This document shows, in pieces, positions 52,967-59,632 of a stretch of 59,632 bases of DNA. Under the pieces are notes generated by a model. It was not told the origin of the DNA, made no database searches, and saw nothing but the letters and a program-made list of their open reading frames with translations. The DNA lies in the NCBI GenBank assembly GCA_028714695.1, contig JAQTLX010000020.1, positions 1 to 59,632 of the forward strand. The letters are read 5' to 3'. How positions within the stretch are numbered: position 1 is the stretch's first letter; each line of letters starts with the position of its first letter. The position numbers and the translations under genes are program-made. The DNA is from Ignavibacteria bacterium (GTDB lineage Bacteria; Bacteroidota; Ignavibacteria; Tepidaquicellales; Tepidaquicellaceae).

Positions 52967-53818
52967 TTAATTTTTAATGTCGGTTACAACGAGAACGGGA
53001 ATTTCGGATAGATTTATTACACCCTCTATTATTCTGCTTGTGAAATATTGTGATAAGCCTTTTTTATATTTGTGTCCCATTAAAATCAGGTCGGCGTCTA
53101 TGCTGCTTGAATATCTGGCAATTGAATTTTCAATTCTGCTGCCTGCCCTTATAACAATACTGAAATCGTTTGAGAAGTTTTTCTTGAAACTTTCTATGCG
53201 TGATTTAACTTCATCGTATTCTTCGAATTTCGATTTTGTGTTTATGTATAATAGCCGGATTGACGTTCTCGGCTCGGTAATAAAATCACGTATGTTCTTA
53301 AAGATACCCACCGACTGTTTACCGAAATCGGATGCAAAAACAACTTTCCTTATTTTTGTCGATGCGGGTTTTTTAACTACGATAATCGGAATATCGGTCA
53401 GCCTTAAAACCCTTTCGGTGTTAGCCCCGATATTAATTCTGGCATTTTTCTCCCCGTCCCCCATTATTATTAAATCCGCACGCAGTGTTTCGGCATAATT
53501 CAATATTTCATCATAAACACTCTTTGCCAGAATTGCCTTGCAAATAACTTTCGAAATTTCCGAAAAGTATTTATCGCGTATTTCATGAAGACGGAATAAA
53601 GCCGTGTCGTGTATGCGTTTCATGGCTGTCTTAATCTCTTTTTTGTATAAGACATAATCGTCAAGACCCAGTACGTAGAATTCCGGTATCGGCGCAACGT
53701 GAAGCAGATATATTTTGGCGCCTGACTGTTTCGCAAGTTCCGCCGCGTATTTTACAGCCGCCTCTGAATTTCCCGATAAATCCACGGGAACAAGTATTTT
53801 TTTCATTACTACTACCAT
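52967..53818 (-). CDS. Tandem-domain universal stress protein
   Basis: 283 aa with two UspA domains. The first begins KKILVPVDLSGNSEAAVKYAAELAK and ends in IMGDGEKNARINIGANTERVL; the second begins IRKVVFASDFGKQSV and ends LMGHKYKKGLSQYFTSRIIEGVIN. The Gx2Gx9G(S/T) ATP-binding motif is imperfect in both. Starts next to the amt copy 2 promoter region. Adjacent to the second TrmB-type regulator, which is divergent. Confidence 0.9.
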   Translation of the reverse strand: MVVVMKKILVPVDLSGNSEAAVKYAAELAKQSGAKIYLLHVAPIPEFYVLGLDDYVLYKKEIKTAMKRIHDTALFRLHEIRDKYFSEISKVICKAILAKSVYDEILNYAETLRADLIIMGDGEKNARINIGANTERVLRLTDIPIIVVKKPASTKIRKVVFASDFGKQSVGIFKNIRDFITEPRTSIRLLYINTKSKFEEYDEVKSRIESFKKNFSNDFSIVIRAGSRIENSIARYSSSIDADLILMGHKYKKGLSQYFTSRIIEGVINLSEIPVLVVTDIKN

Positions 53819-53958
53819 CTTTTTGAAATTAAAATATTAAATCTTAAAAAAACAGACAGAATAAAGCGGAAATTTACGGGAATACGATTTAAGCAAAATT
53901 TCACTGCCCCCGACACGGGTTTTGTGCTTGATAAAATGTCATTTTTCCGATAATTTAT

Positions 53959-53980
53959 TGTTACCCTGAGGGGGAGTTAC
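53959..53980. promoter_or_regulatory. Putative operator upstream of second TrmB-type regulator
   Basis: tgttaccctgagggggag (53959-53976) followed by ttac, ending 22 bp before the start at 54002. It has the same C-run/G-run form and position as the element before the paralogue at 29590. A looser relative (tgcccccgacacgggt) is at 53905-53920. Confidence 0.5.
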
Positions 53981-54001
53981 TTTTAAAATATAACGCAAAT
54001 C

Positions 54002-54835
54002 ATGATTAACGATTATAAGAAACAGATTCAGGAATTTCAGGAACTGGGACTTACGGAAAGAGAATCCAAAGTTTACATCACGCTTCTTTCAAAAAAATCT
54101 TTTACCAGTTCCGAACTTCAGAAGACGGCGGGAATTCCGCGGACGAAGATTTACGAAGTTCTGTTCAAAATGATTGATAAAGGCATATGCGTTGAAAGAC
54201 GCGTCGGGAAAGTTAAATATTATGAAGCGGTCGAACCGAAAAAAGCGCTTCATAAGATACTCGAAGATTATAAAAATAAATACCGCAGCGAATTTGACAG
54301 GAAAACATCACTGACCGAAAATCTGTCGAAGACTTTAAATCCGGTTTTCGAAAAGAACAAAACTTTCATTAATCCCCTCGAATTTGTCGAGGTAATAAAA
54401 GATAAAGATCAGGCGCAGAAACGTATTCTCGATGCTTTTAAAAATGCAAAGACAGAAGTGGTCTCTCTTATTAAAGGACCGTACGTCTGCGATACAACAT
54501 CCCGCGTAAACGAACAATTCTTAGAAGAGAAAAAAATGCTGAAACGCGGAGTCGCATGCAGAAAAATATATGAGTCTTTTGAACTTAAGGAACATTCGTT
54601 TATAATCGACCAATTCAAACCACTTGCCAAATTAGGTTCGGAACTTAAAATGAACGATATAATACCTATTAAGATGGTTGTTTTCGATGATAGGCTCGTG
54701 ATTTTTCCGCTGCAGGATACGCTGAGCAGCAATAACGACCTGACTATTATTCTTATTGAGCATAAGGAAATGGTACATGCATGCAGGATATTGTTCGAAT
54801 CTTTATGGCTTACTGCCCGTCCTCTGAACAACTGA
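54002..54835 (+). CDS. TrmB-family transcriptional regulator (paralogue of 28754)
   Basis: 277 aa. Winged-helix N terminus (LGLTERESKVYITLLSKKSF…IPRTKIYEVLFKM), coiled linker and effector domain with IKGPYVCDTTSRV. It aligns end-to-end with the 28754-29590 protein. Divergent from the universal stress protein gene. Ligand and targets unknown; autoregulation is suggested by the shared operator-like element. Confidence 0.92.
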   Translation: MINDYKKQIQEFQELGLTERESKVYITLLSKKSFTSSELQKTAGIPRTKIYEVLFKMIDKGICVERRVGKVKYYEAVEPKKALHKILEDYKNKYRSEFDRKTSLTENLSKTLNPVFEKNKTFINPLEFVEVIKDKDQAQKRILDAFKNAKTEVVSLIKGPYVCDTTSRVNEQFLEEKKMLKRGVACRKIYESFELKEHSFIIDQFKPLAKLGSELKMNDIIPIKMVVFDDRLVIFPLQDTLSSNNDLTIILIEHKEMVHACRILFESLWLTARPLNN

Positions 54836-54860
54836 TTTTTAAGCGGGTATCAGGAAAATA

Positions 54861-54889
54861 AAAAAGGTTAAACATATAATGTTTAACCT
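54861..54889 (-). terminator. Terminator of tRNA-Ser
   Basis: 11-bp perfect stem aggttaaacat/atgtttaacct, loop ata. The A run on the left gives a U tract on the - strand, directly after the tRNA 3' end at 54893. Confidence 0.88.
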
Positions 54890-54892
54890 CTG

Positions 54893-54979
54893 CAGAGAGT
54901 GCGGGATTCGAACCCGCGAAACAGTTTCCCATTTACACACTTTCCAGGCGTGCTCCTTCAACCACTCGGACAACTCTCT
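54893..54979 (-). tRNA. tRNA-Ser (GGA anticodon)
   Basis: 87 nt including a long variable arm. Acceptor stem agagagt/actctct, discriminator G, anticodon stem cacgc/gtgtg with loop ctggaaa giving anticodon GGA (reads TCC/TCT). T arm cgcgggttcgaatcccgc. Confidence 0.95.
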
Positions 54980-55200
54980 AGTTTATTGAATGCGTGTAAT
55001 TTAACGCTTTTTTCCCGCATTTAAAATAGACTTATTTCTCCATTTATAACTATTCCGTTTTTGTTTTACCCGAAACAAAAAACAAATATTAATAAACCTG
55101 CATACCCATAAATCTTTCGAAACTCGGAAAGATACATTATATTTATTTTGCTTCCTATTACTCGTATATTGTGTAACAATATTTTAATCTATACACGGTA
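54980..55200. other. Intergenic region, no gene seen
   Basis: A/T-rich DNA between the 5' end of tRNA-Ser and the zinc-ribbon gene. It should hold both divergent promoters; no clear boxes. Confidence 0.5.
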
Positions 55201-55497
55201 ATGAATTTCAGATTAATTATAGTTAGAGATGCAACGGTCAGTTCCTGTCCGAAATGCGGTACGGTCGGATCGCTTGACAGACGCAAATCGAAGAACAGAT
55301 TTGAAAGTATTTTTGCGAGGATTATACGCAGAAAAAGTTATCATTGCCGGGAATGCAAATGGGATGGGAAGTTATTCGCCTATAGAATCAGCAGAAACTG
55401 GAAAAGTATTGTCGTCAATTATATTTTCCTGATTATTGCTTTGCTTATAATTTTAACCGCTCTTATCATATTATCAAAAAGCATCGGAAGTCCTTAA
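55201..55497 (+). CDS. Zinc-ribbon single-pass membrane protein
   Basis: 98 aa. Two CxxC pairs (SCPKCG near residue 15 and HCREC near 48) form a zinc ribbon over about 35 residues; a C-terminal membrane helix spans ~72-92 (YIFLIIALLIILTALIIL). The basic segment between the pairs (RRKSKNRFESIFARIIRRK) could touch nucleic acid or lipid. Small zinc-ribbon/TM proteins are widespread and uncharacterised. Its last bases overlap the dedA stop on the other strand. Confidence 0.78.
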   Translation: MNFRLIIVRDATVSSCPKCGTVGSLDRRKSKNRFESIFARIIRRKSYHCRECKWDGKLFAYRISRNWKSIVVNYIFLIIALLIILTALIILSKSIGSP

Positions 55498-56159
55498 TTC
55501 TTTTTTCTCTTCCTCCATTTGGACTGTATGAATTTATAAATTGCAGGCGATATCGAAATAAATACTACCACAATAATTACTTTTTCTATGTGTTTGTGAA
55601 TATCGGGAATCACATTACCGAGCAAATACCCTATCAGCGTCATGCTCAACACCCAGAATATTCCGCCGAATACGTTGAACCTTAAGAAATTCAAATATTT
55701 CATCTGCGCGACTCCCGCTACTGTCGGAGCAAATGTCCGGACGATAGGCATGAACTTTGCCGCAATTAATGTAACGCCTCCGTGCTTTTCGTAAAAATCA
55801 TGAGTCTTAATAAGATAATCTTTTCTGAAAAACAGCGACTGCTCTTTTTTGAAAAGCATCGGTCCCGATTTATGCCCAATAAAATATCCTACCTGGTCGC
55901 CGATAACCGCAGCCGGTATCAGACACGCGTTAAGCAGCACAATGTTCATGTAAGTCTCAGGAGACCCTGCCGCTATTGGCGTGGCGGCAAGCAGTCCTGC
56001 CGATATTAAAAGCGAATCACCCGGAAGAAAAAATCCCGCGAGCAAACCCGTTTCGGAAAATACTATTACTATCAAACCTATATAACCTATGTTCTTAATG
56101 AATGTCGGCAGAAATGACGGATCCGTTACACTCTTGAATAATTCATTTATTATTTCCAA
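55494..56159 (-). CDS. DedA/SNARE-associated (VTT) family membrane protein
   Basis: 222 aa from TTG 56159, chosen because a near-perfect aaggag ribosome-binding site lies six bases upstream and because the first ATG (56228) would overlap uvrD by 58 bp. DedA motifs: SETGLLAGFFLPGDSLLISAGLLA, GYFIGHKSG and AKFMPIVRTFAPTVAGVAQM with the conserved Arg. The family is involved in lipid flipping and membrane homeostasis. Downstream of uvrD on the same strand. Confidence 0.92.
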   Translation of the reverse strand: MEIINELFKSVTDPSFLPTFIKNIGYIGLIVIVFSETGLLAGFFLPGDSLLISAGLLAATPIAAGSPETYMNIVLLNACLIPAAVIGDQVGYFIGHKSGPMLFKKEQSLFFRKDYLIKTHDFYEKHGGVTLIAAKFMPIVRTFAPTVAGVAQMKYLNFLRFNVFGGIFWVLSMTLIGYLLGNVIPDIHKHIEKVIIVVVFISISPAIYKFIQSKWRKRKKN

Positions 56160-56170
56160 TAGTTTCTCCT

Positions 56171-58390
56171 TTATTCTAAATTTACTCTTAGTTTTGCGTA
56201 TTTCAGAATTATTTTTTTTAACCCGCAATCGTTAAATAGTATTTCGGCTTTTTTATCTTTGCCTTTGCCCTGTATGTTTAAAACTACGCCGCTGCCGAAT
56301 GTTTCGTGATATACACCCTTGCCTTTTACTATGTCCGGAAATTCATCCTGTTCTTCAAATCCGTCGGAATGCTTTGAACTGAAATCGTATTTGATACTCT
56401 GCGAAGAATTCTTCGATTTTCCGAATGAAGTGATTTTATGCTTGACCTGTTTTATTCTTTCATATTCGACGAGATTCAGGTTGTTGAATTCGTCTTCTAT
56501 TTCTTTTATGAATCTCGATTTTACCTGATATGTCCTGCTTCCGAATCTGAATCTCTGATTTGCAAACGAGACGTAAAGTTTTGTCATCGCGCGCGTTATC
56601 GCTACGTAGAACAATCTTCTTTCCTCTTCCATTTCATCGAGCGAGTTAAGCGAACTCGTAACCGGGAATAGACCTTCCTCAAGTCCGACTATGAATACGA
56701 CCGGAAACTCAAGACCTTTCGCCGCATGTATTGTCATCAGCGTGACGGCATTCTTTTTGTCGTCAACTTCGTCTATATCGCTTACGAGAGCGACCTGCGT
56801 GAGGAACTCTTCGAGTTTCGCGTTATCTGTTGTTTCCGAAAACTGCGCTACGGCGGAAATCAATTCGTTTATATTGTTGATTCTTTCTTCCGATTCAAGT
56901 GTGTTTTCAATTCTTAATTCTTTCAGCAGCCCCGTTTCATCCACAATTCCGCGAATCATTTCAGTCAAATCCATTTGTTCTTTCAGATAACGGTATTTAT
57001 TCACGAAGTTCATTATTTCAACAATCTTATTCCTTGCCTTGCCGCTCAAACCCGCGACTTCATTCGAATCTTTCAGCACTTCGTAAATTGTTTTTTTCTG
57101 AGCCGATGCCGCCGCTTTAATTTTATCAATTGTGGTTTTACCGAGCCCTTCCTTTAAGAGAAGCACCCTGCAAAATGATTCTTCGTCAGCCGCGTTAACT
57201 ACGATTCTTAAATGCGCGATGACGTCCTTGATTTCTTTTCTTTCATAAAATCTCGTGCCGCCGACTATTATATAAGGTATTCCGTTTAATCTGAAAAACT
57301 CTTCGAACGACCTTGACTGCGCGTTCGTTCTGTACAGTATAGCGATATCTTTGAAGTTTACTTTTCTTTCGTGAATTTCTTTTGAAATGTAACGCGAGAC
57401 CTTCGCCGATTCCTCTTTATCGGTAAGGGATTCCACCATCGTAACGAATTCGCCCGATTGATTTTCTGTCCAGAGTTTTTTCTCTATTTGATTGTGATTT
57501 TTATTAATTACAAGCCCGGCGAGGTCGAGGATTTTCTTAGTCGAACGGTAATTCTGTTCGAGTCTGAACATTTTGTGTTCTTCAAAATCATTCCTGAAAT
57601 CGAATATGTTCTGAATCTCCGCTCCGCGCCATTTGTAAATCGACTGGGCGTCATCGCCGACTACAGTTATGTTTTTATGAACCGCAGCGAGCGATTTCAC
57701 AATTTCATACTGCGCTCTGTTTGTGTCCTGATACTCATCCACAAGCACGAACTTGAATTTATTTCTGTACTTGTTAAGCGTTTCTTCGAAATTATCAAAA
57801 AGGATAAGCGGATATATAAGCAAATCGTCGAAGTCCATGGAATTGTTTCTTCTCAGTCTTTCGAAATAGACGGTATAAACCCCGCTGACGATATTTTCAA
57901 AATAAGTTTTTGCGAGCGAATCGAATTCCGGAGGCAGAATGAATTTATTCTTAATGTTGCTGATGAACGCCTGTACGCTTTTCGGATTAATCTTATCGGG
58001 TGAAATATTCTGTTCGCTCAGAATACTCCGGATAACGGCAAGCGAATCCGCTGAATCGTAAATCGTATAATCTCTTGAAAAGCCGATTAATTCGGCTTCG
58101 ATTCTCAGAATTCTTGAAAACATGGAATGGAAAGTACCCATCCATATCTGTTCGGCTCTGCTGCCTGTAAGGGAAACGACTCTTTCCTTCATTTCCTTTG
58201 CCGCTTTGTTTGTAAAAGTGAGCGCGAGAATTTCATACGGATTTACGCCGCAATCGATTAAATGCGCTATTTTACTCGTAAGAACGCGGGTTTTTCCGCT
58301 ACCCGCTCCGGCAATAATAAGCGAAGGACCGTCAATATACTCAACGGCCTCTCTTTGCGCCGGGTTTAAATTAGACAAATCTAACGGCAT
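56171..58390 (-). CDS. ATP-dependent DNA helicase UvrD/PcrA
   Basis: 739 aa, UvrD/PcrA size. All SF1A motifs are readable: Q-motif LNPAQREAVE, Ia GAGSGKTRVLTSKIAHL (Walker A), II LVDEYQDTN, III GDDAQSIYKWRGA, IV LEQNYRS, V TIHAAKGLEFPVVFIVGLE and VI YVAITRAM. The C-terminal tail has the conserved GKGVYHETFGSGVVLNI segment. Needed for repair and for removing protein blocks. The gene ends at the dedA ribosome-binding site. Confidence 0.96.
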   Translation of the reverse strand: MPLDLSNLNPAQREAVEYIDGPSLIIAGAGSGKTRVLTSKIAHLIDCGVNPYEILALTFTNKAAKEMKERVVSLTGSRAEQIWMGTFHSMFSRILRIEAELIGFSRDYTIYDSADSLAVIRSILSEQNISPDKINPKSVQAFISNIKNKFILPPEFDSLAKTYFENIVSGVYTVYFERLRRNNSMDFDDLLIYPLILFDNFEETLNKYRNKFKFVLVDEYQDTNRAQYEIVKSLAAVHKNITVVGDDAQSIYKWRGAEIQNIFDFRNDFEEHKMFRLEQNYRSTKKILDLAGLVINKNHNQIEKKLWTENQSGEFVTMVESLTDKEESAKVSRYISKEIHERKVNFKDIAILYRTNAQSRSFEEFFRLNGIPYIIVGGTRFYERKEIKDVIAHLRIVVNAADEESFCRVLLLKEGLGKTTIDKIKAAASAQKKTIYEVLKDSNEVAGLSGKARNKIVEIMNFVNKYRYLKEQMDLTEMIRGIVDETGLLKELRIENTLESEERINNINELISAVAQFSETTDNAKLEEFLTQVALVSDIDEVDDKKNAVTLMTIHAAKGLEFPVVFIVGLEEGLFPVTSSLNSLDEMEEERRLFYVAITRAMTKLYVSFANQRFRFGSRTYQVKSRFIKEIEDEFNNLNLVEYERIKQVKHKITSFGKSKNSSQSIKYDFSSKHSDGFEEQDEFPDIVKGKGVYHETFGSGVVLNIQGKGKDKKAEILFNDCGLKKIILKYAKLRVNLE

Positions 58391-58448
58391 CGGTTAAGTT
58401 AAAAAATCCTTTCTTTGAAAAATTTCAGAAGACTCTCAAAATACTCAA

Positions 58449-58910
58449 TCTGCAAACAATTATAAATGTTAAACTGCAAACAATTGTAAATGTAAAATTC
58501 CAAATGTTAAACTGCAAACAATTGTAAATGTAAAATTCCAAATGTTAAAATGAAAGAATTCCAAATGTTAAACTGCAAACAATTGTAAATGTAAAATTCC
58601 AAATGTTAAATTCCAAACAATTGTAAATGTAAAATTCCAAATGTTAAATTGAAAAGAATTCTAAATGTTAAATTGAAAAGAATTCTAAATGTTAAATTGA
58701 AAAGAATTCTAAATGTTAAATTGAAATGAATTCCAAATGTTAAACTGCAAACAATTGTAAATGTAAAATTTCAAATGTTAAATTCCAAACAATTGTAAAT
58801 GTAAAATTCCAAATGTTAAAATGAAAGAATTCCAAATGTTAAACTGCAAACAATTGTAAATGTAAAATTCCAAATGTTAAATTGAAAAGAATTCTAAATG
58901 TTAAATTGAA
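58449..58910. repeat. Mosaic A/T-rich repeat array built on aaatgttaaa
   Basis: A constant 10-mer aaatgttaaa recurs about 15 times, followed by one of four inserts: a 28-nt ctgcaaac…aaattcc type, a 28-nt variant starting ttccaaac, a 13-nt atgaaagaattcc and a 14-nt ttgaaaagaattct. The order is irregular (28,28,13,28,28',14,14,14,14,28,28',13,28,14). No open reading frame. Confidence 0.85.
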
Positions 58911-58950
58911 AACTCATAAGAATGCTTTTTCTAAATTTTGAATTATAAAA

Positions 58951-59632
58951 CAGTCTCTTTCCCCTTCTTTCCCGCGAGATATAAAATTTTGTTCTTTAAT
59001 TCGTGAAATTCGTGATAATTAGCTGCTGTTTTCTTTACAATTCTTTTCCGCTCTTTCCCGCGGGAACTATATAATAAATCTTTCTTAGTGCTCTTGTGCT
59101 CTAAGTGGTGAATTATTTTTACAGTCTTCCCCTCTTTCCCGCGAGATATAAAATTTTGTTCTTTAATTCGTGAAATTCGTGATAATCCGTGGCAGAATGC
59201 TCTTGCTCTAAAATTAGACATAATTAGCAACTGCTTTTCTTTACAGTTCTTTCCCCTCTTTCCCGCGAGTTATAAAAAATTTTCTTTGCGTTCTTTGCGT
59301 TCTTTGCGGTAAAAATCTTTACAGTTCTTTCCGCTCTTTCCCGCGAGTTATAAAATTTTGTTCTTTAATTCGTGAAATTCGTGATAATTAGCGGCTTCTT
59401 TTCTTTACAGTTCTTCCCCCTCTTTCCCGCGAGATATAAAATTTTGTTCTTTAATTCGTGAAATTCGTGATAATTAGTGGCTAATTTGCTTTACAGTCTT
59501 TCCCCCTCTTTCCCGCGGGAACTATATAATAAATCTTTCTTAGTGCTCTTGTGCTCTAAGTGGTGAATTATTTTTACAGTCTTCCCCTCTTTCCCGCGAG
59601 ATATAAAATTTTGTTCTTTAATTCGTGAAATT
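58951..59632. repeat. Punctuated mosaic array (three module types between a constant block)
   Basis: A pyrimidine-rich block (ttacagtctt then ctctttcccgcg, with small variations) appears eight times. Between blocks stand one of three modules: A, with aattcgtgaaattcgtgata (five times, one lengthened); B, with cttagtgctcttgtgctc (twice); C, with ctttgcgttctttgcg (once). Copies at 59051-59177 and 59506-59632 are identical over 127 bp. The array continues past the window. Confidence 0.85.

Noticed and set aside
56160..56228. ATG start of DedA at 56228
   Set aside because: It would overlap uvrD by 58 bp and add a charged, non-family leader; a TTG at 56159 has a well-placed ribosome-binding site.
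58943..59230. 95-aa open frame on the - strand
   Set aside because: It lies entirely in the repeat array and its protein repeats itself (EFHELKNKI-like, SRGKE-like). No ribosome-binding site or family resemblance.
58951..59632. CRISPR array (regular constant block with inserts)
   Set aside because: Inserts belong to only three recurring types and vary in length from about 50 to 95 bp; the constant block is not fixed in sequence, and no cas genes are near.

Overview
The window looks like chromosomal DNA of a Bacteroidota/Chlorobiota-type bacterium, most likely Ignavibacteria-like. The main evidence is three complete secreted proteins and one partial one with type IX secretion (T9SS) C-terminal sorting domains. 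The complete ones carry the NYPNPFNP signature typical of Ignavibacteria and relatives. Supporting evidence is DUF1460, DUF1800/DUF1501 and DUF2723 proteins, a Bacteroidota-type TTTG/TAnnTTTG promoter before one amt gene, and A/T-rich intergenic DNA. This assignment is inferred from protein families, not from rRNA. No rRNA is present; there are three tRNA genes (Arg-CCT, Arg-CCG, Ser-GGA).

Layout. 0-3.2 kb: tail of a T9SS cargo gene, an orphan transketolase N-terminal subunit, plsY, a DUF1460 amidase-like protein and a GNAT acetyltransferase. 3.15-8.03 kb: an A/T-rich island with ParA, an unknown partner, an HNH nuclease and two tandem cytosine-C5 methyltransferases. It is bounded by a ~110-bp duplication of the 3' end of the GNAT gene. 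8.2-14.3 kb: a two-component pair with an unusual 21-residue coiled-coil repeat, a second GNAT, rsgA, dnaB and a family-4 uracil-DNA glycosylase. 14.3-15.1 kb: gene-free, rich in palindromes. 15.1-20.8 kb: phzF-like, a small ferredoxin-like-fold protein, and the coaBC-rpoZ-gmk-yicC-LOG-SDR-tRNA run. 20.9-24.05 kb: an A/T-rich three-gene module of unknown function flanked by a 14-bp direct repeat.

24.1-33 kb: ornithine aminotransferase, two Omp28/thioredoxin-like T9SS cargo proteins, a TrmB-type regulator, a secreted agmatine/peptidylarginine deiminase-like T9SS protein, an hldD-like epimerase and a Nudix hydrolase. 33.0-33.5 kb: a 25-nt repeat array and then a perfect-length 39-copy heptamer array abutting the polA stop codon. 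33.5-41.4 kb: polA, an RsbU/SpoIIE phosphatase, aspartate kinase, a TrpF-like protein, an isochorismatase-like hydrolase and two small proteins. 41.7-48.7 kb: tRNA-Arg, aldo/keto reductase, the DUF1800-DUF1501 pair (the latter with a Tat signal) and a large DUF2723 membrane protein. 48.8-53.8 kb: BBP2-type porin, two ammonium transporters and a tandem universal stress protein. 54-58.4 kb: a second TrmB paralogue, tRNA-Ser, a zinc-ribbon membrane protein, DedA and UvrD/PcrA. 58.4-59.6 kb: two mosaic repeat arrays running off the window end.

Most genes are housekeeping (replication/repair: dnaB, polA, uvrD, udg; cofactor and nucleotide: coaBC, gmk; envelope: plsY, hldD, DUF2723). Best candidates for something undescribed are: (i) the island that sits between two copies of a GNAT gene's 3' end yet encodes no recombinase; (ii) the twin TrmB regulators with shared C-run/G-run motifs just upstream of their starts; (iii) the three-gene A/T-rich membrane module; and (iv) the transition-only heptamer array and the punctuated mosaic array.
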